This document shows positions 33,352 through 40,558 of a stretch of 40,558 bases of DNA, in pieces (positions within the stretch are counted from its first letter, which is position 1; each line of letters begins with the position of its first letter). The notes beneath the pieces are model-generated. The model was not told the origin of the DNA. It searched no databases and saw only the letters and a list, made by a program, of their open reading frames with translations. Both the position numbers and the translations under genes were made by a program. Origin of the DNA: CAYXZO01 sp964469505 (GTDB lineage: Bacteria; Fidelibacterota; UBA8477; JABMPR01); the NCBI GenBank assembly GCA_964469505.1, contig CAYXZO010000017.1, forward strand, positions 1-40,558, read 5' to 3'.

Positions 33352-33780
33352 ATGTCCAGAACGGATAATGCCAAAGAAAGATTGCGCCGCCTGCTTAATG
33401 AAGAATTGGAATGCTTGAGGCAGATTCTTTATGAAACCCAAAGTTTTTTAGAAACGGCAAATGATGCCTCGATGGAAATGCTGGGGCGTCTGCTCCAGGC
33501 CCGAGACCATTGGATTCATCGCCTTAAAACTTTGGAATCGCAGCGGGAAGTTTTCGAAAAACAAGGCCACACTCCCGGTGTCAAACGGATCCAGGATCAA
33601 ATAAACGAAACGGCTCAAGCACTGGTGGTCGTTGATGCGAAGCTAATGGATTTACTGAACACACGCAAAGCCCAGGTAATTAAAGAAATCTCACGGATAG
33701 TCGAGAATAGGAAAGGGATGGTTGTCGGCAACCCCAAAAGGCACCGTGGAGCACGAATACTTGATATAAGAGTAAGGTAG
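33352..33780 (+). CDS. Coiled-coil protein, FlgN-like chaperone candidate
   Basis: The 142-residue protein is nearly all helical and heptad-like (RRLLNEELECLRQILYETQS at the N-terminus), with a basic tail (KRHRGARILDIRVR). Size, helicity and position between fliD and a FlgM-like gene match FlgN, the export chaperone for the hook-filament junction proteins FlgK and FlgL. AAGGAGG precedes the ATG. Sequence alone does not prove FlgN; FliT is an alternative. Confidence 0.6.
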   Translation: MSRTDNAKERLRRLLNEELECLRQILYETQSFLETANDASMEMLGRLLQARDHWIHRLKTLESQREVFEKQGHTPGVKRIQDQINETAQALVVVDAKLMDLLNTRKAQVIKEISRIVENRKGMVVGNPKRHRGARILDIRVR

Positions 33781-33783
33781 ATA

Positions 33784-34287
33784 ATGACTATTAACGAATT
33801 GCCCAAGATTAATCCCGAATTCCGGAAAATCTCTGGGCAAAAGAAGCTTGATCAGGATCGAGACAAAGCCAAAAGGCTTGCTAAAGAACCTGTCTCACAG
33901 AAGCGCTCGGCGGTGTCTATCGGTGACAGATTGGAATTGTCCGAAAGTGCCAAGACCATTCTGGAACGGTACCGAAATGCTAAAAACTACGTCAGTCTAA
34001 TATCGAGCAGATCTACTCTTCCACCAGCGGTAGAGCAAGCAATACACAAAAAGATACAAGAAGGTGTTTATAACTCAGAGGAAGTACGTGAGCAAATAGC
34101 TCAAAAATTAGTTGCAGTTATCAGGTCTGAAGCTGGGCTACATTCTAATGGAAGAGTATCCGAAATAAGCCCTGACCGAGTTGCGGAAATAAAAAAGCGT
34201 ATAGCAAATGGAACATATTTAACTGATAAAGTGGCGGAAATCATAGCCCAGCGGATAACTGATACCAACTCTTTCAATGAAGATTGA
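33784..34287 (+). CDS. flgM: FlgM-like anti-sigma-28 protein with duplicated C-terminal motif
   Basis: The 167-residue hydrophilic protein has DRLELSESAKTILERYR (residues 48-64), similar to the DKVEISSEA... segment of FlgM, and two copies of a FlgM-like helical unit. Copy 1 is IHKKIQEGVYNSEEVREQIA (87-106); copy 2 is IKKRIANGTYLTDKVAEIIA (136-155). Both fit I-x3-I-x2-G-x-Y-x4-V-x3-IAQ, 49 residues apart. In FlgM the single C-terminal unit (ENGTYxVD...IA) binds sigma-28 (FliA) and is exported when the hook is complete. Usual FlgM is about 90-100 residues, so this is long. It lies 3 nt after the FlgN-like gene, the flgMN pairing seen in many bacteria. Confidence 0.7.
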   Translation: MTINELPKINPEFRKISGQKKLDQDRDKAKRLAKEPVSQKRSAVSIGDRLELSESAKTILERYRNAKNYVSLISSRSTLPPAVEQAIHKKIQEGVYNSEEVREQIAQKLVAVIRSEAGLHSNGRVSEISPDRVAEIKKRIANGTYLTDKVAEIIAQRITDTNSFNED

Positions 34288-34306
34288 TTAAATTATAAGA
34301 AGCCTG

Positions 34307-37300
34307 TTATGAAGCCCCCTCATCATTTTGGGGCTTTTTTCTTTTTAATACATCCTGGATTTTTCTGGTCAATTGACTTGAACTGAATGGTTTTTGTAAA
34401 AATTCAGCATTCTCTTTTAAAGCAATAGTATCTTCAGTGGCGTAACCGGTAATGAAAAGAAATGGCGGAGATGGTTTAAGATCGCGAATGCGGTTGAAAA
34501 TTTCAATCCCTGATATGCCAGGTAAGTAAATGTCGGATATCACGATGTCGAGATCTTGGTGGTGTTTTTTTATTGTTTGTAGTCCCCCTTGACCGTCGTG
34601 AGCCTCTATCACGTCATATCCGGCGCGCTTGAGAATTGTTGCCAAAACTTCTGCTACATCCAAATCATCTTCAATTAGCAATACCCTTCCTTGACCTTTT
34701 ACCAGCTCCTTTGAGAGTTTCTTCTGACATTCGGCTACCTTTTTCTCTGCAATAGGTAAATAGATTCGGAATGTTGTTCCTTTACCTAGTTGGGAATGGC
34801 ACTCTATCGCTCCTCTATGCTGGTGAACCAAGCCATACACCATTGAGAGTCCCAGACCGGTACCTTTGCCAGCTGCTTTTGTAGTAAAAAAAGGCTCGAA
34901 AATATGGCGCCGAACTGTTTCGTCCATGCCAACGCCGGTATCGCTTACGCTTATTTGCGCAAACCATCCTGGAGTTAATTCTGGGAAGGATCGGCACTTC
35001 GCTTCATCAATCTCAACTTTTTCAAGGCGCAGTGTGATGGTACCTCCATCGGGCATGGCATCCTGGGCGTTTACGTAAAGGTTAGTCAGTATCTGTTGGA
35101 GTGCGGTAGCATCTGCTTCGACCCATAAGCTAGTGTCAGCAGTTTCAAGAATGAGTTCTATATCTTCTCGGATTAAGCGTTCTAAGAACTGATGAGCTTC
35201 TCTAGCTACCTCATTAAGATCTAATGGCTTCACATGCAAAATCTGTTTGCGGCTGAAGGCTAAGAGCTGGTTGATTAATTGTGAAGCATCCTCTGCTTTT
35301 CTGATTATTGTTTCGCAGAGCGACTGTACCTTTTCTACATCGTTTGAAGCTCTGACTGCAAGTTCCGCATATCCGATAATCCCAGTCAACATATTATTAA
35401 AATCATGGGCAATTCCCCCCACAAGTCGACCTATACTCTCTAACTTCTGTGATTGGCGAAGCTGCTCCTCAAGTTCGACTTCTTGGGTTATATCACGACT
35501 CACGGCCACTAGATTTATGATCTGACCTTGTGGATCCCGGATGGGGGAGATAGTCATCACCTCTTTATATAAAGTCCCATCTTTTCGTTTGCTGGTAAGT
35601 CGACCAGTCCAAACTTTTCCTACTCGAGGGCCAGATAATATGTCGGGTGAAAATGTATTCTGCTGCCCATCTGCTGCTAATAGACTAAGATTTTTACCGA
35701 ACAATTCTTCCCGACGATAGCCCGTAATTTTTTCAAAAGCAGGATTTGCATATTGGATATTGCCTTGCAGGTCCGTGATAATAATGGATTCGGCTGCTTG
35801 GATCACTGCTGCAAATAGATGCCTGTTGGCCTCTTCAATCTGTTTCTGATGAGTAATATCCAGAAATGCTACTTGAACTGCAGGGTGACCGTTGTATTCT
35901 AAAACTTGACTAATGCATTGTACATAAACCGTGTCACCTCTTTTGTTAAGCCATTGTTCCTCGATGAGTTCTGTAGTCACTATTTTTCTAGCTATTAGTA
36001 ATTGACTTCTATTTTCAGCTAATTCACGATATGCTGGATGAATGGTTTCAATGAATGGCTGACCAATGATTTCTTCCGCATCTTTATATCCTAAGATTTT
36101 TAGGGCAGTGGGATTAAGGAAGACCCATTTGTCGTCTTGGTATAGACCAATGCCCATAGGAGCATTCTCGAACAAACTACGGAACTTTTGCTCCGATTCC
36201 TCTAAGGCTGCTTGGAATTGTTTCCGCTCGGTTATGTCTCTATTACTAGCTCTAATACCTAAACGGTTTCCTTCGAAATCGATAACTTCCTGGCAGGCAT
36301 GTTCAATCCAGCGTAGTTCTCCTGTTTTAGTAAAGATTCGGTACTCTATTGTCTGGCCAGCTTTTCGGTTTTGTTTATGCTTTTTCCATAAGGATCGATC
36401 ATCTGGATGTATTATAGTTTCAATAAGTTTGGGGTTTTGGATAAAATCTTCAGGCTTGTAGCCGGTCAGACGTTCACAACTAGGGCTCACGAATTCCATT
36501 TGGCCGTTTGGTAATTCCCAATACTCCCAATCGAAGGCGAATTCAGCCACCGTATGGTACTTCTGCTCAGCCTCCATCAACGCTTGTTGGATTTTTTTCT
36601 CCTGTGAAATGTCTCTAGAAACCCCCATTATACCGATCAGCTCACCCTTTTCATTGTATAACACAGAAGCTGATAAACGGGCGGGGAAAACATCTCCATT
36701 TTTACGAACGTTTAATATTTCTCCTATAAAACGGCTCTTAGAGCTAGTTTCATTATGAACCCAACGGCCATGCTCTGGATCTGCATATAAGATATCTACC
36801 GGCTTATTTAACACTTCTTCTCGCTTGTAGCCGAATGTACGTTCCGCAGCAGGATTAAATTCCACGATATGACGATTTTTATCGACAGTAATTATCATAT
36901 CCAGGGAGCTTTTAATAATATTGCGCGAATAAGCATGTGCCTCTTCCAACTCCTGAAGAGTGTGAGCTCGAGTAACAGCGGCACTCAGAGTATCCGCAGC
37001 AGTATGAATAGCTTCTAATTCGGCTTCTTCCCACTTACGGTTGGGATCATTATCTACAAAAAGAAGACCTCCCCAGAGTGTGTTTTCCATAAAAATGGGA
37101 GTCAAGGCCAAGCTTTGAATGTTGCATTTTCTTAATATTTCCTGTTCTTCAAGCAAAAACGTACTAGAGCTACCGTGAACACTACGGTTTTGGTCCAGTT
37201 GCTTTCGCCAGTTAGCAGGCAATTGGCATAACTCAATTATTGGGGAAAGGAGAGGTTTCTTACCGAGATGTCCCTCTTTGTGCCATGAAGCTTGGAGCTT

Positions 37301-37945
37301 AAAATCCGTAACTCCTTTATTGAATTTTAAAAAGAACACATAATCGGCATCAGTAGCTTCACCTAAGTGGGCAATGACATCATGGATATGGTCCTGCCAT
37401 TTACGAGCCCTGAGAAACCGTTGAGCCGCATAATTTACGGCTGCTAGAATTGCTTCTTTCCGAGCCAAGGTTTGAGTGGCACGCGATTTATCGAGAGCTG
37501 CTTTTATAGCGGGGCCTAAGCGAGCCAGGTGCTTTTTAGTTACATAGTCGCTAGCTCCCGCCTTCAAACAACTTACGGCTACTTCTTCATTCACCGAACC
37601 TGTGACAAGGATAAAGGGAATATGAGGCGCATGCTCCAAAGTATATTTTAGTGCTTCCATTCCGTCGTATTGAGGTAATACATAGTCCGAAAGGACTACG
37701 TCCGGATTATACTCTAACAGCACTTCTTCGAAATCATTCCGGGTGATCACATGTCGGTATTCAAAAGCGAAGCCCTCTTTTCTTAAGACGTGAACTAGCA
37801 ATAGTAAATCGGTCTGGAGATCTTCGAGAATAAGGATGCGCAGTGGTCGGGTCATATCAGCGATTTCGGTGGATTTTTTTTGCCCATCTTGCATGGGTAA
37901 GTATATGTAGAGCTTGTGGATATGTGCAATAGATAATGGATCCAA
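34307..37945 (-). CDS. Hybrid sensor histidine kinase: REC, GAF, four PAS, HisKA, HATPase, REC
   Basis: The 1212-residue cytoplasmic protein has an N-terminal receiver (about residues 33-150, Asp in LSDYVLPQYDG), a GAF-like domain (about 175-330), four PAS domains with repeated N-P-A-F/AA-E-R-x-x-GY motifs (about 345-830, ending RREELFGKN), a HisKA domain with the phospho-His in GGIAHDFNNMLTG, a HATPase domain with DTGVGM and GTGLGLSMVYG, and a C-terminal receiver (about 1085-1205, ISDIYLPG). No membrane segment is seen. Start options are TTG 37945 (preceded by GGGGG) and an ATG at residue 31; the latter begins right at the receiver. It is convergent with the FlgM-like gene and divergent from the small HTH gene, so a link with motility signalling is possible. 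Confidence 0.9.
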   Translation of the reverse strand: MDPLSIAHIHKLYIYLPMQDGQKKSTEIADMTRPLRILILEDLQTDLLLLVHVLRKEGFAFEYRHVITRNDFEEVLLEYNPDVVLSDYVLPQYDGMEALKYTLEHAPHIPFILVTGSVNEEVAVSCLKAGASDYVTKKHLARLGPAIKAALDKSRATQTLARKEAILAAVNYAAQRFLRARKWQDHIHDVIAHLGEATDADYVFFLKFNKGVTDFKLQASWHKEGHLGKKPLLSPIIELCQLPANWRKQLDQNRSVHGSSSTFLLEEQEILRKCNIQSLALTPIFMENTLWGGLLFVDNDPNRKWEEAELEAIHTAADTLSAAVTRAHTLQELEEAHAYSRNIIKSSLDMIITVDKNRHIVEFNPAAERTFGYKREEVLNKPVDILYADPEHGRWVHNETSSKSRFIGEILNVRKNGDVFPARLSASVLYNEKGELIGIMGVSRDISQEKKIQQALMEAEQKYHTVAEFAFDWEYWELPNGQMEFVSPSCERLTGYKPEDFIQNPKLIETIIHPDDRSLWKKHKQNRKAGQTIEYRIFTKTGELRWIEHACQEVIDFEGNRLGIRASNRDITERKQFQAALEESEQKFRSLFENAPMGIGLYQDDKWVFLNPTALKILGYKDAEEIIGQPFIETIHPAYRELAENRSQLLIARKIVTTELIEEQWLNKRGDTVYVQCISQVLEYNGHPAVQVAFLDITHQKQIEEANRHLFAAVIQAAESIIITDLQGNIQYANPAFEKITGYRREELFGKNLSLLAADGQQNTFSPDILSGPRVGKVWTGRLTSKRKDGTLYKEVMTISPIRDPQGQIINLVAVSRDITQEVELEEQLRQSQKLESIGRLVGGIAHDFNNMLTGIIGYAELAVRASNDVEKVQSLCETIIRKAEDASQLINQLLAFSRKQILHVKPLDLNEVAREAHQFLERLIREDIELILETADTSLWVEADATALQQILTNLYVNAQDAMPDGGTITLRLEKVEIDEAKCRSFPELTPGWFAQISVSDTGVGMDETVRRHIFEPFFTTKAAGKGTGLGLSMVYGLVHQHRGAIECHSQLGKGTTFRIYLPIAEKKVAECQKKLSKELVKGQGRVLLIEDDLDVAEVLATILKRAGYDVIEAHDGQGGLQTIKKHHQDLDIVISDIYLPGISGIEIFNRIRDLKPSPPFLFITGYATEDTIALKENAEFLQKPFSSSQLTRKIQDVLKRKKPQNDEGAS
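34312..34340. terminator. Intrinsic terminator after flgM-like gene, inside the kinase 3' end
   Basis: AAGCCCC (34312-34318) pairs with GGGGCTT (34330-34336) followed by a T6 run. It serves the plus-strand flagellar operon and overlaps the last codons of the minus-strand kinase gene. Confidence 0.75.
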
Positions 37946-37977
37946 GCCCCCGGATTATTGGGGAAAATCGGCAAAAA

Positions 37978-38020
37978 GCTGCAAAAAAATATTCAATTTT
38001 TGCAGCCTGGATACGATAAT
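37978..38020 (+). promoter_or_regulatory. Inverted repeat and promoter-like site upstream of the second HTH gene
   Basis: GCTGCAAAAA (37978-37987) and TTTTTGCAGC (37997-38006) are perfect 10-bp arms with a 9-nt spacer; a further GCAAAAA lies at 37971-37977. The right arm falls between a weak -35 (TTCAAT 37992-37997) and GATAAT (38015-38020), 17 nt apart. The dyad could be an operator for one of the small HTH proteins. It sits in the short divergent gap between the kinase and the HTH gene. Confidence 0.5.
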
Positions 38021-38028
38021 AAAAGAGA

Positions 38029-38256
38029 ATGGAAAAAGAGATCTTAGATATCAAAGAAGCGAGTGCGTTACTGAGAATCGGGGTGAGAACCATGTATAAT
38101 TTGGTTCAAAAAGGAGTAATCCCCGGGAGAAAAATCGGGGGTCGCTGGCGGTTTTCCCGGACCTCTCTGCTGTCTCTGTTCGATTCTAACACCCGTTTCT
38201 CAAATCCAGAGACGGGTTCTGCATCCTCCGCTCGCGGCTCACAGGAGGAGGAATAA
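38029..38256 (+). CDS. Second small excisionase-type helix-turn-helix protein
   Basis: The 75-residue protein resembles the one at 29473: LDIKEASALLRIGVRTMYNL, then VQKGVIPGRKIGGRWRFSRT, a single winged helix of the HTH_17 type, with a Ser-rich tail. It is 6 nt upstream of the HD-GYP response regulator and probably co-transcribed with it, motA and motB. The shared core RKIGG(R)W / VKIGG(Q)W marks both as one family. Target unknown; the inverted repeat just upstream is a candidate autoregulatory site. Confidence 0.83.
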   Translation: MEKEILDIKEASALLRIGVRTMYNLVQKGVIPGRKIGGRWRFSRTSLLSLFDSNTRFSNPETGSASSARGSQEEE

Positions 38257-38262
38257 CAATAT

Positions 38263-39621
38263 ATGGCGGTACTACGCAAGGAAGGTTTTCGGATTTTAGG
38301 GGTCGATGATGATCCCCTTGTGCGAGAGTTTATGAAAAAAGCTTTTCGTCCCCCGAGATATATTGTGGAAACAGCAGAAAATGGTAAGGAAGGCCTTGAA
38401 GTTGCTAAGCGTTTTAAGCCTGACTTGATTATTTCAGATGTTGTAATGCCTGAAATGGATGGTTTCGCTTTTTGCAAGGCTTTGCGGGCAGATGTGGAGT
38501 TCGCTAACACTATCTTTCTCCTGAGTTCCGCGACTGCAACTGAAGCAAAAGATGCCATAAGAGGATTAAAAGGCGGAGCTGATGATTACTTGCTGAAACC
38601 CTTGGAAGAAGAACAAACGCGGGCAAAAGTCGATGCTTTTCTAAGGATTAAAGTACTTCAGGATAGTCTTTTGGATACGAATAGAAAACTGCATAGAACA
38701 GTTGCTGAACTTCAAAAGCACAAAAAGAAGCTGGAGGAAGCAAATCGTCAATTAGCTGAAGAAAAGGAAATGCTTAAGAATTCATTCAAAGAAGTCTCCT
38801 TCTTAATGAATGAATTGGATTCCTCAAATAAACATTTCCAGGAATTAAGCCAGAAATATGAGGCTAATTTCAATGCTATGGTGGAATTGTTGTCGACAAT
38901 AGTCGATCTGCGTCATCCTCGGCATAAAGGTCGCCCGCAGCGAGTAGCAAAAATTGCAAAGGAATTGGGGAAGGTATTTATTACTAAGCCTACCGAACTC
39001 AAGACGTTGGAGATTGCTGCTTTGCTCCACGATTTGGGAACTGTCGGCTTGCCAGATGCTCTACTGCAAAAAAATCCGGCGGATTATACTCCCGTTGAGG
39101 AAGAGATGGTATTGCAGCATCCGCTAGTAGGTCAATCTTTGCTAGAGAGTTATGAAGGGTTAGAAGAGGTAGCCAAGGTCATACGCCACCTGCATGAGAA
39201 TTATGATGGTACGGGGATTCCTGATCATTTAGCTGGGGAGGAGATACCCGTTCAATCTCGTATAATTCGAGTGGCTAAAGATTATGCTGAAGCCGTCTCA
39301 GCCAGCGGGAAAGGGTTATCGCCTGAGGATGCTCTACGGGAGATGCGCCTAAAAGTTGGACGTTTTTACGATCCCCTGATTTTGGCAGAGCTGGAACAAT
39401 ATGCGGCCAAATCCGGTGAGGCAAAAGCAGAAACTAAAACTCGGCTGGTCAGGATAGCTGATCTAAAAGAGGGTATGGTTTTATCACAAGATCTGTTTAC
39501 TTCTACTGGTATAATGCTGATGCCCCATGGTACAAAACTGACATCTGCGGGCATAAAATGTATTTTGAATTATAATCGCACTGATACGCTGCCTCGTGAA
39601 ATATTAGTGAATTCGGATTAA
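38263..39621 (+). CDS. Response regulator with HD-GYP phosphodiesterase output
   Basis: The 452-residue protein has a receiver domain (residues about 9-128; Asp59 phospho-acceptor, Lys112 in LLKPL), a long coiled coil (about 135-205) and an HD-GYP domain (about 205-375) with His256-Asp257 in LLHDLGT. HD-GYP enzymes hydrolyse cyclic di-GMP. The motif that is normally HHExxDGxGYP reads LHENYDGTGIP at 310-320: the first His, a metal ligand in studied members, is Leu, and GYP is GIP. Activity may be altered. A C-terminal segment (about 390-450, KEGMVLSQDLFTSTGIMLMP) resembles domains often attached to HD-GYP regulators. It precedes motA by 5 nt, which fits control of motility by cyclic di-GMP. 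Confidence 0.9.
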   Translation: MAVLRKEGFRILGVDDDPLVREFMKKAFRPPRYIVETAENGKEGLEVAKRFKPDLIISDVVMPEMDGFAFCKALRADVEFANTIFLLSSATATEAKDAIRGLKGGADDYLLKPLEEEQTRAKVDAFLRIKVLQDSLLDTNRKLHRTVAELQKHKKKLEEANRQLAEEKEMLKNSFKEVSFLMNELDSSNKHFQELSQKYEANFNAMVELLSTIVDLRHPRHKGRPQRVAKIAKELGKVFITKPTELKTLEIAALLHDLGTVGLPDALLQKNPADYTPVEEEMVLQHPLVGQSLLESYEGLEEVAKVIRHLHENYDGTGIPDHLAGEEIPVQSRIIRVAKDYAEAVSASGKGLSPEDALREMRLKVGRFYDPLILAELEQYAAKSGEAKAETKTRLVRIADLKEGMVLSQDLFTSTGIMLMPHGTKLTSAGIKCILNYNRTDTLPREILVNSD

Positions 39622-39626
39622 GCCAT

Positions 39627-40445
39627 ATGGATATCGCAACAATCATAGGTATTCTTTCAGGGATTGGGCTGATTGTAGGGTCTATCCTGTTAAATAGCTC
39701 TTTATTGCTCTTTTTCAACGTACCCTCCATTATGATCGTGGCGGGTGGTACTATCGCTTCAGTATTGATAGCGTATCCTCTGAACGAGTTTTTAAAAGTA
39801 TTCAAAATCATAGGGAAAGTGTTTTTCTATCAATTAATGGATCCCCAGGAAGTCATCGATCAAATGGTAGAACTTTCTAAAGTAGCTAAAAGAGAAGGGA
39901 TCCTGGCCATTGATAGACGCTTAAAAGACGTTAAAGATGATTTTTTACGTAAAGGATTGCAGCTTGTAGTAGATGGAGTAGAGGACGCCAACATTGACCG
40001 GATTTTAGCTTTGGAAGTTACTAACCAGCAGAAGCGGCACCGGGTTGGATGGGAAATTTTTGGCGAGATGGGAAAGTATGCTCCTTCCTTTGGAATGATA
40101 GGAACTTTAATCGGGTTGATTCAGATGCTGGCCTCGCTAGATGATCCCAAGACGATTGGCCCCAAGATGGCTGTAGCACTAATAACCACTTTTTACGGCT
40201 CAGTCCTAGCTAACTTGGTTTTTGTACCGATGTCAGTAAAACTGAAACGGCGCAGCCAGCAAGAGACTTTACTTATGCAATTGATAATAGAGGCCATCAA
40301 GTCGATCAGGATGGGAGAAAACCCCAAGTTGATGGAAGATAAACTGACAAACTTTTTGTCTGATCGTAGCAAGAAAAAAACACCAAAGGAGGTAAGCAAG
40401 GAAGGGAAGCCGGCCAAAGCAACCGCTGCAGATACAAAAAAATAG
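39627..40445 (+). CDS. motA: Flagellar motor stator protein MotA
   Basis: The 272-residue inner-membrane protein has four membrane segments and the MotA pattern: VPSIMIVAGGTIASVLIAYP (TM2), a cytoplasmic loop with charged residues for rotor contact (DRRLKDVKDDFLRKGLQL), and FGEMGKYAPSFGMIGTLIGL (TM3) followed by GSVLANLVFVPMSVKLK (TM4). The Lys-rich C-terminal tail is cytoplasmic. MotA5MotB2 stators drive flagellar rotation with H+ or Na+; the ion cannot be told here. Followed by motB after 16 nt. Confidence 0.95.
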   Translation: MDIATIIGILSGIGLIVGSILLNSSLLLFFNVPSIMIVAGGTIASVLIAYPLNEFLKVFKIIGKVFFYQLMDPQEVIDQMVELSKVAKREGILAIDRRLKDVKDDFLRKGLQLVVDGVEDANIDRILALEVTNQQKRHRVGWEIFGEMGKYAPSFGMIGTLIGLIQMLASLDDPKTIGPKMAVALITTFYGSVLANLVFVPMSVKLKRRSQQETLLMQLIIEAIKSIRMGENPKLMEDKLTNFLSDRSKKKTPKEVSKEGKPAKATAADTKK

Positions 40446-40461
40446 GATAGGAAAAGGATAG

Positions 40462-40558
40462 ATGGCTGAAAACGATCTTTGGGACGAAGAGGAAGAAAGC
40501 GGAGAAGCTCCAGGTTGGCTTACTACTTATGGTGATCTTGTCACCTTATTGTTGACTT
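40462..40558 (+). CDS. motB: Flagellar motor stator protein MotB (partial, runs off the window)
   Basis: Only the first 32 residues are present: an acidic start (MAENDLWDEEEESGE) and PGWLTTYGDLVTLLLT, the beginning of the single membrane helix with Asp25 as the ion-binding residue. AGGAAAAGG precedes the ATG. The OmpA-like peptidoglycan-binding part lies beyond position 40558. Confidence 0.9.
   Translation, partial: MAENDLWDEEEESGEAPGWLTTYGDLVTLLLT

Noticed and set aside
1..40558. CRISPR arrays, insertion sequences, integrases or prophage genes
   Set aside because: No regularly spaced repeats, transposase or integrase motifs were seen; the two excisionase-type HTH proteins lack any mobile-element partner.

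Overview
The window comes from a Gram-negative (diderm), flagellated bacterium. It has a TonB-dependent outer-membrane receptor, two lipoproteins, an outer-membrane barrel candidate and a secreted beta-propeller ending in a FlgD-like / type-A sorting domain. These traits fit the FCB (Fibrobacteres-Chlorobi-Bacteroidetes) side of the tree, for example a Calditrichota- or KSB1-like lineage; that placement is an inference from gene types, not a measured phylogeny. Two 100-N runs, one flanked by an exact 55-bp duplication, show that this is a scaffolded draft assembly, probably a metagenome bin.

Layout. 1-5103: inositol-monophosphatase and Na+/alanine symporter genes on the minus strand, then an ECF sigma factor, a one-TM protein, a CpxP/Spy-like periplasmic protein and a lipoprotein on the plus strand. 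5173-9583: a NagZ-type GH3 / serine-hydrolase fusion facing a divergent ROK regulator, suggesting cell-wall sugar recycling. 9735-15826: minus-strand housekeeping genes (UVR-motif protein, rpsT, plsX, pepA, zinc N-acetylmuramoyl-alanine amidase). 15985-19125: a YhaM-like OB-HD nuclease, an ECF-transporter S component and an outer-membrane protein, overlapping head to tail. 19263-23000: a cobalamin riboswitch, a BtuB-like receptor and a secreted beta-propeller. 23238-28780: a cation-diffusion facilitator, MTA phosphorylase, tRNA-Met(CAT), a Cys-containing hypothetical protein and a complete CbiM-N-Q-O nickel/cobalt transporter. 28898-34287: two flagellins, a small helix-turn-helix protein, fliS, fliD, a FlgN-like coiled coil and a FlgM-like protein. 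34307-40558: a large hybrid histidine kinase, a second small helix-turn-helix gene, an HD-GYP response regulator, motA and the start of motB.

How it fits together. The central block is about corrinoid and metal uptake. The riboswitch leader has an intrinsic terminator placed inside the signal-peptide codons of the receptor, and an 8-nt complementarity between the aptamer core and that terminator offers a ready antiterminator. The propeller next to the receptor is a plausible counterpart of the Bacteroides B12-capturing protein BtuG, but with a C-terminal sorting domain instead of a lipid anchor. The right block is late flagellar assembly. Both flagellin genes have sigma-28 promoters and leaders with a GGA-in-hexaloop hairpin upstream of an ACAAGGAGGT ribosome-binding site, the arrangement expected for CsrA control. 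The FlgM-like protein carries its sigma-binding-type helix twice.

The most useful things to check are the riboswitch/terminator overlap, the BtuG-like propeller, the paired CsrA-type flagellin leaders, the tandem FlgM motif, and the assembly gap in flagellin 2, which closes to an intact 273-codon gene when the 55-bp overlap is merged.
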